This document shows positions 1-20,817 of a stretch of 64,000 nt of DNA, piece after piece; within the stretch, counting starts at the first letter, position 1, and each line of letters opens with the position of its first letter. This stretch comes from Spirodela intermedia (taxonomy: Eukaryota; Streptophyta; Magnoliopsida; Alismatales; Araceae), in contig LR746264.1 in the NCBI GenBank assembly GCA_902729315.2, forward strand, positions 1,907,378-1,971,377, in the 5' to 3' direction. Under the pieces are notes generated by a model, which was given only the letters and a program-made list of their open reading frames with translations, was not told the origin of the DNA and did no database searches. The position numbers were made by a program, and so were the translations under genes.

Positions 1-188
1 CCATAATAGCATGGTGGTGCTGAGATCTTAGGCCGGAGACATTCCTTTGTAGATAACAATGTTACTTAACATATACATATTTACCATAGCAGATCTGTAC
101 AATGCATACATGAGTCGTCATATTTACCATAATAGCTTGGTGGTGCTGAAATCTTGGGCCAGGGGCATTCGGTTCTGAATAACAATGG
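1..188. repeat. Degenerate tandem duplication beside the F-box gene 3' end
   Basis: Bases 1-60 and 128-188 are two similar copies (about 80% by eye), offset by about 127 bp. Each has the order CCATAATAGC, TGGTGGTGCTGA, ATCTT.GGCC, then AACAATG. A weaker third echo (TATAGCTTGATGGTGC) lies at about 260-276, at the end of the F-box coding region. The block probably lies in the 3' UTR or downstream flank of the minus-strand F-box gene. No coding sense was seen. Confidence 0.7.
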
Positions 189-259
189 TGCAAAGCCAAT
201 CTTTGCAATGGCTTCAGGAATCATCATATATGCTATAATAGGTATAGGGTGAATATGAG

Positions 260-3200
260 TTATAGCTTGATGGTGCATGAGGCAGCAATGTTGAAATTTA
301 TAGCAGAGTAGAAGGGTGTCGAGGTTGTCAGAAGCCTCCATTTTCTATCCACAGGATTGTAGACCTGAATCTCCAGAGTGGCCTTCTTCTTGGGCAGCCT
401 TCGAAACTCCACCAGGTCAAAAGATGGCTTTGTCGGAGTCAACACATGCAACTCTCCCCCCATGGCAACAAAACCGCATGATTCCCCAACGGGAATCCTC
501 CTCCTCAGCGTTGACTCTTTCACCCATCGGTTGCAGTCCGCATTATATCTGCCATCAGCACACCGTCCCGATGAAGGAATTTTTCTCGTAAAGTATGCTT
601 AGAACAAAAAACTAGAGATTTTAAAAAAAAAAAATGAGTAGATAGAAAAAGAAGAAATAAGCATCGTCATAGCTTTTTGTATTGATGCAAGATATGCCTT
701 CTAATGCACTAATAAATGAAAATTTCACAAAAGTTTCCAGAGCAAACGATGACAATCGAGAGTCAAAGATGTGCAAGATTCTTCACTTAGCCTTGCCATT
801 TTCTCTGCGTGTGGTAACAAGCAGATTGGCACATGCAAACTGGTGAGGAATTCCCAGCCAATCTAATACCGAAATAAATAAATTTTGCAATAATCAGCAT
901 CTTCTTAATCAGACATTGGACAAAAAAAATTGTAGAAAACTAGAGATCAACAAAGTATGAGATTTCTAATGTTTTGGGGAGAGCAAAGGATACTTTGAGG
1001 AATTGTCTACGAAGACGGCTTTATAAACAAATAGAAGAAGAAGAAGAAGAAGAAGACACAGAGCATTATACACCTTAGAAAAGCAATTGTAGAGGATTAA
1101 AGCCAATGGACGAAGGCATGCACAAAGAAGGCAGGGTTCCTTAAATAGTTATCGACAGGCGAGATTACTGAGAACTAATAGCACACAATGGGAGGGGAAA
1201 ACAGTGAATGGCACTAGAAATGATGCAATTATAGAGAAAGCACCTTTGACAGAGCGTTTACAGTTTGCCTACGGAGTAAAAATGGTCAGTGGCTTATATT
1301 AGGGTGGAAATTAAAAAAATGGTAAATATCTGAACATAGAAAACATTTTTCAGTGGATGGAAGGTGAAGAATATTAGAAAAAGGACAACCGCTATCACTA
1401 TTCAATATCAATGATGGACCAAGGTGAGCAAGAAGCAAGTCAGATTCATTTCAAGCTTTGAGAACATTATTTCCCTTGAATTTGTGGTGCATGAATACAC
1501 ATTCTAGACGCCATGTAAAGGCAACCATTCCTCCGAATGAGGCTACAGAGGAATCCTATGGGCACTGGTACTGATGCCAGGTGAGTCAATGGTCTGTCAA
1601 AGGAGACCGAAGGAGGAACCTTCTTCAACATTCGCATCTTTGGTAAATGGTGAACGGCAGGGTCTGGCTGCCATTGGTTATGCTTAGTTATGCAAGCTCA
1701 ATTGATGGAACGTAAATGGAGAAGGATATAGAAGACCAAAAGAATGAGGCTACTATTCAGCACCCAGACTATGGTCGATGAAGGATGTGAATTGGGTTGA
1801 TAGAACTTGCTGCCAAGCCTGGACAGGCCGGCACTCCAGCAAAAAATGAGAAATAGAGGGATTTTTTTTATTGATGAGATATATATTTAGGCATTTTATT
1901 ATATAAATGAGAACATTATGATGAACAGACTCAAACCATGCCTGGTAAACCCTTCACATGGAAGCTTCAGAGCACCCTTATTAGACACTGGCGTTAGTGT
2001 TAACTTGCATTACCCAGGATTGAGATAAAGAACCAAGGGCAAACACGAGGGAGTGTCGTGAGTAGGACTGAAGATGTTGACATTATGGTGTCTACGTCAT
2101 TAGAAAGAGTGTTAGTTATATGTCCAGCTGGCGAGCTGAACACACAGAAATCAGTCATCGAACTCTAGACCAGGAACATAATACTGTCCCCAGTAGTCCT
2201 GGTCACAAGCAAGCATTGTTCCACTCAAGCATTTACCAGGAACATTCCATTTACCTTTAGCCATGGATCAAATTCGAGACAGATGTGGAAAAAATGATAT
2301 TCAGATGAACAGAAGGGCAATCATGTTTCGTTAGAATTTACTTACTAGGCAATCATACCGACAGATAAGCTGGGGCAAGAAATTTTAACCTTGATGGCGT
2401 GAAATATTTCTGATCTTAAAGAAAGAGCAAGAATGAGCAGTACACACCTGAAGATGTCATTATGGTCGAGCATGAACACCGCGGACACAGCTCCATTCTC
2501 TCCTTCCACGACGACCACTGGTCCCAGCTTCCTCCGCTCTCCTTCTTGCCACATCTCCCCAATCTCCCTCCATTTCCCGCTCCTCAGCCCCATCACCACC
2601 ACATCCCTGCAGTAGACATCCGCCCGGAAAACCCCACCGAGAGTGCGGTAATCTCCGTAGCCTCCCATCACCCAGAACTCCTCCTCCTCCCCCTCCCTTC
2701 CTCTGCAAACCCACCCGACGCACCCTGCCCGGTGGCGGGGCATGGGGGCCTCCGCCTTCCACTCCCCACTTCCGGCATCGTACCTCTCCACAGTGTTCAC
2801 CCTGCTGCCGTCGCTGGGGAACATGGTGTGCCGGGATCCGCCGCCGGCGACGATGATCTGTTCCCCAATTCCCCTTCCATCGCCGCGGACACCGGCGCAG
2901 GCGAAGCTGCCGCGGGGCCACAGCATATCGGGGAGGCGGCACCAGTAGAGATGGGATCTGGCGAGATCGAGGCGGTGGACGGCGGCGGAGGGCACGGGGC
3001 GGTCGACGGGGTAAGCTCTTGCGTCGAAGTGGGAACCCCCGAGGACGTACAGATGGGGACCGACGGAGAGGGGGACGAAGTTGGACAGCCCGTAGGAGTG
3101 AGGATTGCAAGGGATGGTGGGAAGAGGGAGCCATGCGAGAGTGGAGGGGTCGAAGAGGTAGGGAGGGACGAGGGAGGGGTCCTGCGGGAAGATGCAGAGG

Positions 3201-3430
3201 AGGTGGTAGGGGCGGCGGAGCCGCCGCGAGGCGAGCAGCGGCGGCGGAGTGGAGAGGATCGCTCGCCAGGCGCGGGAGGTGGCGCGGAGCCGCGCGTGGT
3301 GGGAGACGGGGAGGGAGGCGAGGATGGCGGCGGCGACGTCGTTGGGGAGGCCGGGGATCAGCACGCCGATCGACGCCAGGTTCAGCCCCTCCGCTTCCAT
3401 GGAACTGAAGCCAAAGGGGAGGGGGAGCAT
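260..3430 (-). CDS. F-box/kelch-repeat protein, OR23-like
   Basis: Likely substrate-receptor subunit of an SCF ubiquitin ligase. Coding exons are complement(2448..3430) and complement(260..584), separated by a 1.86-kb GT-AG intron; the join keeps frame and gives 435 aa. The F-box is at about residues 25-65 (LIPGLPNDVAAAILASLP, then a TSRAWR segment). Kelch-type glycine doublets follow: LYVLGGSHFD, IIVAGGGSRHT with a VERYDAGSGEW blade, and FWVMGGYGDYR. Exon 2 adds a last blade (VYNPVDRKWRLL). The length and single intron resemble Arabidopsis OR23 as I remember it. The start could be the ATG at 3430 or the in-frame ATG at 3400 (MEAEGLNL). Exon 1 is strongly GC-rich and exon 2 is not. The region just upstream is a duplicated copy of the start region. 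The substrate is unknown. Confidence 0.85.
585..2447 (-). other. Intron of the F-box/kelch gene
   Basis: AT-rich intron with donor GTGTGT just after exon 1 and an acceptor AG before 584. It holds a short (GAA)n run at about 1033-1055. No coding potential was recognised on either strand. Confidence 0.75.
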
Positions 3431-3735
3431 GGGAGAAGTCAACGCCAACGCCGGCGGCCGCGGAGGTGCTCCTCCGCCTTTTCTTCCTCCCTCCTTCCTT
3501 CCCGGCGGCGATGGGGATGACGACGACGGCGATTGAAATCAGTTGAGACGTCCCTCCGCCTCCATGGAACTGAAGAAAAAGGGGATTGGATTGGGGGGGG
3601 GGGGGAGGGGGCGGGGAGAGCGTGGGAGAAGCCAACGCCGGCGACGGCGGCGCCGCCGCGGGGGCGATTCCTCCTCCCTCCCTCTCGGCGGCGATGCGGA
3701 AGACCACGGCGATCGAAATCAGTTGAGATATCCCG
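3396..3735. repeat. Two-unit tandem duplication covering the F-box gene start region
   Basis: Units of about 165 bp at 3396-3561 and 3562-3735. Both begin with CCATGGAACTGAAG, contain GGGAGAAG(T/C)CAACGCC, then CCCTCC.T, GGCGGCGATG, and finish with GAT.GAAATCAGTTGAGA. The first unit holds the real start codons of the minus-strand F-box gene. In the second, the equivalent minus-strand ATG at 3565 opens a frame that stops after 8 residues. A G-homopolymer lies at about 3592-3603. Confidence 0.8.
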
Positions 3736-4132
3736 CGGGAACCGTTTAGTCTCCCTCCCCTTGTCCATAGGCCTTAAACAACGGCTTCCAAGGTACCACG
3801 CGTCGCTCACACAATAAATGACGTCACTCCGACTCGGTGAAGTGGGAAATCCCACCCGAGTCGAGACTCGGCGGCGCTGGACGGAAACAATATTATTTTT
3901 ATTATTATTTTGGTCGTTTAGCCCAATTAGACCTTGGCCCATTCATTAACATCAAGATTCTCTAAACTGACCCAATTGGGCCAACTATACCTACAGTATC
4001 TATTTGGGCTAACTTAACCCACTTTTTTTCACATAAGTGCTCAGTTGGCCCAATAAAACATATTGGCCCATTACAGGCCCATTTCCCCCATTTACGCCTG
4101 TTGCACACCCCCCGGCACATTGGTCCAGTTAT

Positions 4133-4282
4133 CTACTCTCTCTCACTCGCTCTCTGTGCTCTCTCTCTCCCCCTCTCTCTCTCTTCTCTCTTTCTGTATC
4201 CTCTCCCTCTGTCTCCATCTCCCTCTCGCTCTCTCTCTCCTCTCTTTCTGTATCCTCTCCCTCTGTCTCCATCTCCCTCTCG

Positions 4283-4315
<33 letters not shown>

Positions 4316-4406
4316 CTCTCTTTCCGTATCCTCTCCCTCTGTCTCCATCTCCCTCTCGCTCTCTCCCTCTCTCTCTCTCTCTCTCTCCCTCTCTCTCTCT
4401 CTCGCT
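4133..4406. repeat. CT-rich tract with an internal minisatellite
   Basis: A run of about 270 bp that is almost pure pyrimidine on the + strand. Inside it a unit of the form TCTGTATCCTCTCCCTCTG, TCTCCATCTCCCTCTCGCT recurs three times, starting near 4192, 4247 and 4322; the third copy has C for T at one site. Apparent reading frames here encode only Ser/Leu-rich or Arg/Glu-rich runs and are not genes. Confidence 0.85.
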
Positions 4407-4842
4407 GTGGTTGACGGCGCCGGGACGGGGACGCCCCTACGACGGCGCGGGAACGGAGACGGCACCGACTATATCGCGGGGACAGGGACGGGAACGCTTC
4501 CGTGTGATGCAAGACGGGCTGACGGAATTTACTTTCCTTGCGGTGCAAGACCGCGAGGGAGGAGAAAGTCAACGCTCCACGATCCGACACCGCTGGTTGA
4601 CAACCACTACCCTTCGCCGCCGGCCGGGTCGCTGGTGACCGCAGACCCGTCTTGCATCGCAAGACGGTGAGGAGGAGGAGGAGGAGAACGGCGTGAGCCC
4701 CCCGACACGCAGTCAGCCAGCTTCAGAAGAGTCGGTCAACGAGTCTGACTTGTCCTTTCCCTATTGGAAATCCCACTGCTTCGTCTTCTTCAGCGTTCGC
4801 CTTCTCTCTGTGTTTTTCTGGTCAAACACTGCCACTCCATGA

Positions 4843-4848
4843 CACGTG
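4843..4848. promoter_or_regulatory. G-box CACGTG upstream of the secreted-peptide gene
   Basis: The palindrome CACGTG sits in GACACGTGGT, about 245 bp upstream of the TATA box at 5088. G-boxes are bound by bZIP and bHLH factors. The core is short, so use in vivo is an inference. Confidence 0.35.
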
Positions 4849-4975
4849 GTATATTGTGATTGGATGGAGCGGTCATGGGGCGGGAAGTCGGGAGGTTTTC
4901 CACCGAGTCGGGCGTTTAATCGGCGGTCTGGACCCGGCCGAGTCTCCGACGGGGGTTTTATAACGTGAGAGGAAC

Positions 4976-4990
4976 GGTCAAAGATTGACC
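4976..4990. promoter_or_regulatory. Palindromic pair of W-boxes
   Basis: GGTCAA-AGA-TTGACC is a perfect inverted pair of TTGACC W-boxes with a 3-base centre, about 100 bp upstream of the TATA box. Further GTCAA/TTGAC cores occur near 4395, 4568, 4597, 4735, 4810 and 5035. W-boxes are the binding sites of WRKY factors, which drive defence-responsive genes. Confidence 0.55.
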
Positions 4991-5087
4991 TCAAGAGGGG
5001 CGACGCGTCTCGGTGTTAACTCGGTCCATTCCTCGTCAACCCCGCGGGAACGAAGACTGCCGGCCGCGAACTACCCCCCCCCTGGCG

Positions 5088-5096
5088 CTATATATA
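5088..5096 (+). promoter_or_regulatory. TATA box of the secreted-peptide gene
   Basis: CTATATATA in a GC- and C-rich context, about 150 bp before the ATG at 5241. The implied leader is pyrimidine-rich and includes the (CT)n run at 5172-5233. This is a typical plant core-promoter layout. Confidence 0.6.
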
Positions 5097-5167
5097 ACTT
5101 CTCCCCCCCCCAGCAACCCTCCACCCACCATCACCAAGAGCCATCGTCAAGCAGAAACCACACCTCT

Positions 5168-5171
<4 letters not shown>

Positions 5172-5233
<62 letters not shown>
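5172..5233 (+). repeat. (CT)n microsatellite in the peptide-gene leader
   Basis: About 31 uninterrupted CT units end 7 bases before the start codon at 5241. The tract therefore makes up a large part of the predicted 5' UTR. Confidence 0.9.
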
Positions 5234-5235
<2 letters not shown>

Positions 5236-5240
5236 CTGTT

Positions 5241-5498
5241 ATGAGCATAATGGGGTGTTGCGATCGAAGGAAGTTCGTTAGGGTTTTGTCTTTGCTCTGC
5301 ATGGTGGTGCTGGCGGCGCTGGTGAGCACCGCCGAGCCCGTGGCGGCGGGAAGGCCGCTGCATGAGGGGAGAACGGCGACGTGGGGCGACAGCGGCGGGC
5401 TCTTCAGCTTGCTTCAGCTTCTGCCTAAGGGCGGCGGTGGCTCCGGAGCCTCCAGTTGCACCGGCGGACCAGTCAGAAACGGCGGTCGGTGCCCCTGA
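5241..5498 (+). CDS. Small secreted peptide precursor, possibly CTNIP/SCREW-like
   Basis: Single-exon ORF of 85 aa. A basic N-terminus (RRKFVR) is followed by a hydrophobic core at about residues 14-30 (VLSLLCMVVLAALVSTA), with probable signal-peptide cleavage near the AEPVAA stretch. The remaining ~50 residues contain GRPLHEGR, a LLQLLPK segment and a Gly/Ser-rich tail, SGASSCTGGPVRNGGRCP, with only two cysteines in the mature part. That is the general plan of plant phytocytokine precursors. A near-C-terminal Ser-Cys-Thr, a Gly-rich spacer and a second Cys recall the CTNIP/SCREW family, but the canonical CTNIP core is absent and no alignment was run. The start at 5241 is favoured; a second in-frame ATG is three codons later. 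Its promoter has a TATA box and many W-boxes. It might be another unclassified secreted peptide. Confidence 0.6.
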   Translation: MSIMGCCDRRKFVRVLSLLCMVVLAALVSTAEPVAAGRPLHEGRTATWGDSGGLFSLLQLLPKGGGGSGASSCTGGPVRNGGRCP

Positions 5499-7447
5499 AA
5501 GAGCGGCGGTGATCCAGGTTTCTCCGGCGGCGAGCTGGCGGCGCCGCCGACTCGTTCTATTTGTACAGAAAGTAGAACAAGCCTCAAGGAGGGGGCCCGG
5601 GAAATTCATTGAGCTCCTCCAGTGCCGATTCTTTTGACACGGTTAACACGGTTACTCGTACTTTCCGCTTCATAGAGGCCGATGAATCTCTTCTTCTTCG
5701 AGAGTCAACGACTCATCACGATATTTTTTTTCACGAGGGTCAACCATTCTTGTAAGAGAAAATTCGTCTCAACAGTACATCATTAATGCTAATAATATCT
5801 TCAAACAATGGGTCATAAGTGACAAAATACCAAGTAACGATCCAAATACTGTCCAACTCTTCTTTAAATATGCTGCCAAGCGTTGAAACCCCAATAGGCC
5901 TACTTGCCACAATTATAACGTGATGACTACGACCAGATATGGCGAGGAAGATCCATGTTTGACTTATTATTATTCTCCATCATTCATATGTCAAACCAAC
6001 TAAGGTTTTCCCACTTATGGGTTTTGAGGCTGATATTTAAGTTCACATACATAGTAAACTATGGTGAAACTTTAATATTCGAAATTATTCAGATTATTTC
6101 CATTTTATATAGCAATAAGGCTCCACTCTCATTTGATTCTCCATGTTTGACTTACTATTATTCTCCATCATTCATGTGTCAAACCAAACAAGGTCTTTCC
6201 ACTTATGGGTTTTGAGGGTGATATTGAAGTTCACAAACATAGTAAACTATGGTGAAACTTTAATATTCGAAATTATTCATATTATTTCCATTTTATATAT
6301 CAATAAGGCCCCACTCTCATTTGATTCTATAAGTGCTCACATAACTTTATTGATCCCTGTTCAATGGACATGTTTAGGTAATGAGAAGGAGAGAGCATAG
6401 TAGGAAATGTCATAAATGTTAGTTATGAGGAAATTTATTCACCAATGAAATTGAATAATCCTTGTGTTGAAATAATCGATAACTTCTACATCCTACCATA
6501 TTTCATGTGTTATATAATATTTTTTTGGTTTATGGGGCTTATAAATATTTTGCTAGATCTTCCTAAATCTCACATGAAATTCTTTCTAATCTAAGAAAAT
6601 TGTTGTTCAAAAAGGTCAACGCCTTTAGAGATATTAAAAAAAAGAGATGGTCAAATCAAAGAGGATATTAACAATGTTTTAAGTAATGGTTATTATCCAA
6701 GTATCCCCCATATGGAGAATGAAATGCTAGAAGGATATTTTCATTGCGATTTAATATATGTATTAGATAAAGTTCTTTGGAAGATTTAATTAACACCAAA
6801 CCTTACATTCTTAGAGAGATTGCAAGCACTCTACTCATCTTGCCCCCCAAGAGGCATCTCTATGAGTATAAAAGCCATAAAGAATTCCTTTATCACCCCT
6901 ATTTTTCATCACAAGAGAAGGCTATAAATCAAATAATAATAATAAAAGGTGTTCTCATAATTATTATGCAATAATTGATAAACATAAGGAGAAGAAAAAT
7001 AAAATTGAGGCCATATTTGATATTAGGGATATAGATGGAGTTAGGGAGAATGATGCTCATAAAACTACATAATTGTTAGGTCGATTGTTAAAAGGCATGA
7101 TGTTGGCTAATAATGAATTATCCATAGCTATTAGATAAAAATGACACTTGGAGACTTTTTATGGGGTTGAAGGGAAAACACTTCAACCTTTTTTTGCATA
7201 ATTTTAAATTTTCTTATCAATATATATCGAGGATATATATCATTTTAAATTAATATATATATAGTGAAGAAAAAAATGGAAAATTACCCTGGGGTCCACT
7301 TTCTTGGGTTGGCGGTGCAGACCTATTAGGGTACTTGCTGGTCGGAAGAGGGAGACCGAGGGTGGGTGGTCCCTTCTGCCCCGCCAAGCCCCGCCCGAAG
7401 CCCGCCAATCCCCGAGACCCTCGGCGGTCTCCGTTGGCCCTGCTGGA

Positions 7448-7450
<3 letters not shown>
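5499..7450. other. Intergenic region, AT-rich, partly duplicated
   Basis: It begins with the GC-rich 3' flank of the peptide gene and becomes AT-rich after about 5650. It carries the 188-bp tandem duplication at 5955-6330. Between about 6610 and 6790 a frame stays open for some 58 codons (containing YYPSIPHMENEMLEG) without matching a family I know, so it may be a decayed element. The last 200 bp are probably the PRP16 promoter. Confidence 0.5.
5955..6330. repeat. 188-bp tandem duplication
   Basis: Two head-to-tail copies, 5955-6142 and 6143-6330, both starting ATGTTTGACTTA and ending near CACTCTCATTTGATTCT. They are about 93% identical by eye and differ mainly by substitutions. Each copy has an open frame over part of its length, which explains two similar spurious ORFs. 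Confidence 0.9.

Positions 7451-7486
<36 letters not shown>
7451..7486 (+). repeat. (CT)n microsatellite upstream of PRP16
   Basis: About 18 CT units on the sense strand, roughly 340 bp upstream of the PRP16 start codon and probably within its promoter or 5' UTR. Confidence 0.9.
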
Positions 7487-7489
<3 letters not shown>

Positions 7490-7828
7490 AGCCTACGCTG
7501 CTGCCTCGGCAGGCTTGCGGCAGCTCTCCGCTCTGCGGGGTAGGTATTTGCGTCTCCCAGAGGGATCCCCCTTCTCTGCCTAGCGGGATTCAGCGTCGGC
7601 TTGGGTGGCCTCCGCCGCCCCCAGCGGCGATCTCGCTGCTTCCTTGCCGGCATCCCCTCTTCCCCTGGACGCTGGCCTCCGCCTGCAGAAGAGGTGAGTG
7701 AATTAACTATCTTGATTCATGGAGGACGGGAGTATCCGTGGCCTGCTTTGTCTCTCAGGGCTGTTCTTTTTCTCTTATTCTCTTTTGATTTTAGGTTTTG
7801 GGTTCTTTTTGCGAGAATTCAGGGGGAT

Positions 7829-20090
<12,262 letters not shown>

Positions 20091-20604
20091 GTTCACCCAC
20101 CGCCACCGCCACCGCCTCCACCACCACCAACATCAGAGCTCTGAGGAGTTGTTGCCTATCATATGCCATTCTGGGAAGATGTTGTGCCTGAGGTTAAGAG
20201 ATGTTGTCTTCTTGATGTAGATAGATTCCAGTGAAGAAAGAAAAAACCATGTTTTTATGGATCAAGTGATAGGCTTCTGAAGATTTTTTCTATTTATGGC
20301 TGATAATCATTTCTTCGGATATTTTTGATAATTACTTTTTCATCAGAAGGGTCGAATGTTGGCATGATGAAAGTTTTGATTCTTCGTGATTTATTGTTTA
20401 AAAGTTTTTTTGGAAACTCTTAATTCACACAGTAAGGATAAGGGTATCCCTACGATTCAATAATTGTGTAGAAGTCTCTGTTAGAAAATTTTATATGTTA
20501 CAGGGTAAATTCTGACATAATAAATATTTGTGTGGAGAGAAATTGCATAATTCATCTGTTTGCCTGGTACACCCTTCGGTGACGTTTCTCCGTGAGTTTG
20601 AGAG

Positions 20605-20639
<35 letters not shown>

Positions 20640-20814
20640 GGAGATAGAGATAGAGAGGGAGAGAGAGGGAAAGAGGGAGGAAGAGAGAAGCTGCCACTTC
20701 CTGCCCTAGTCCTTCTCGCAGGACGGCCAGGACGCCCTTACCATCGACGCTGCTTCTGCTCTGAGTGGCCCCCACTAGCACGCCCAGAGGAGGAGAGCGG
20801 ATTGGTTTGGATTG
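20091..20814. other. PRP16 3' UTR and LisH-gene promoter/leader
   Basis: The first ~150 bp after the stop carry CCACCG-type triplets and then turn AT-rich, as in a 3' UTR. The second half contains a (GA)n-rich tract at about 20599-20690 on the + strand, immediately before the LisH-gene leader. No other gene was seen in the 0.7-kb spacer. Confidence 0.6.
20599..20690 (+). repeat. (GA)n-rich purine tract before the LisH gene
   Basis: GAGA repeats with occasional AAA/TAGA interruptions on the sense strand, 125-215 bp before the start codon. This is the reverse orientation to the CT tracts of the other + strand genes. Confidence 0.85.
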
Positions 20815-20817
20815 ATG

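Noticed and set aside
2460-3942. Long alternative-frame ORFs over the F-box exon (both strands)
   Set aside because: They are Pro/Arg- or Gly/Arg-rich shadows of a GC-rich exon; only the frame with F-box and kelch motifs makes a known protein and splices in frame to exon 2.
4037-4670. Several overlapping ORFs of 110-190 codons on both strands
   Set aside because: They translate the CT/GA tract into Ser-Leu or Arg-Glu repeats and have no conserved domain; they exist only because dinucleotide repeats lack stops.
6600-7100. Possible decayed retroelement coding fragment
   Set aside because: One frame is open for about 58 codons, but there is no recognisable gag, protease, reverse transcriptase or integrase motif and no flanking LTR pair, so it is not called.
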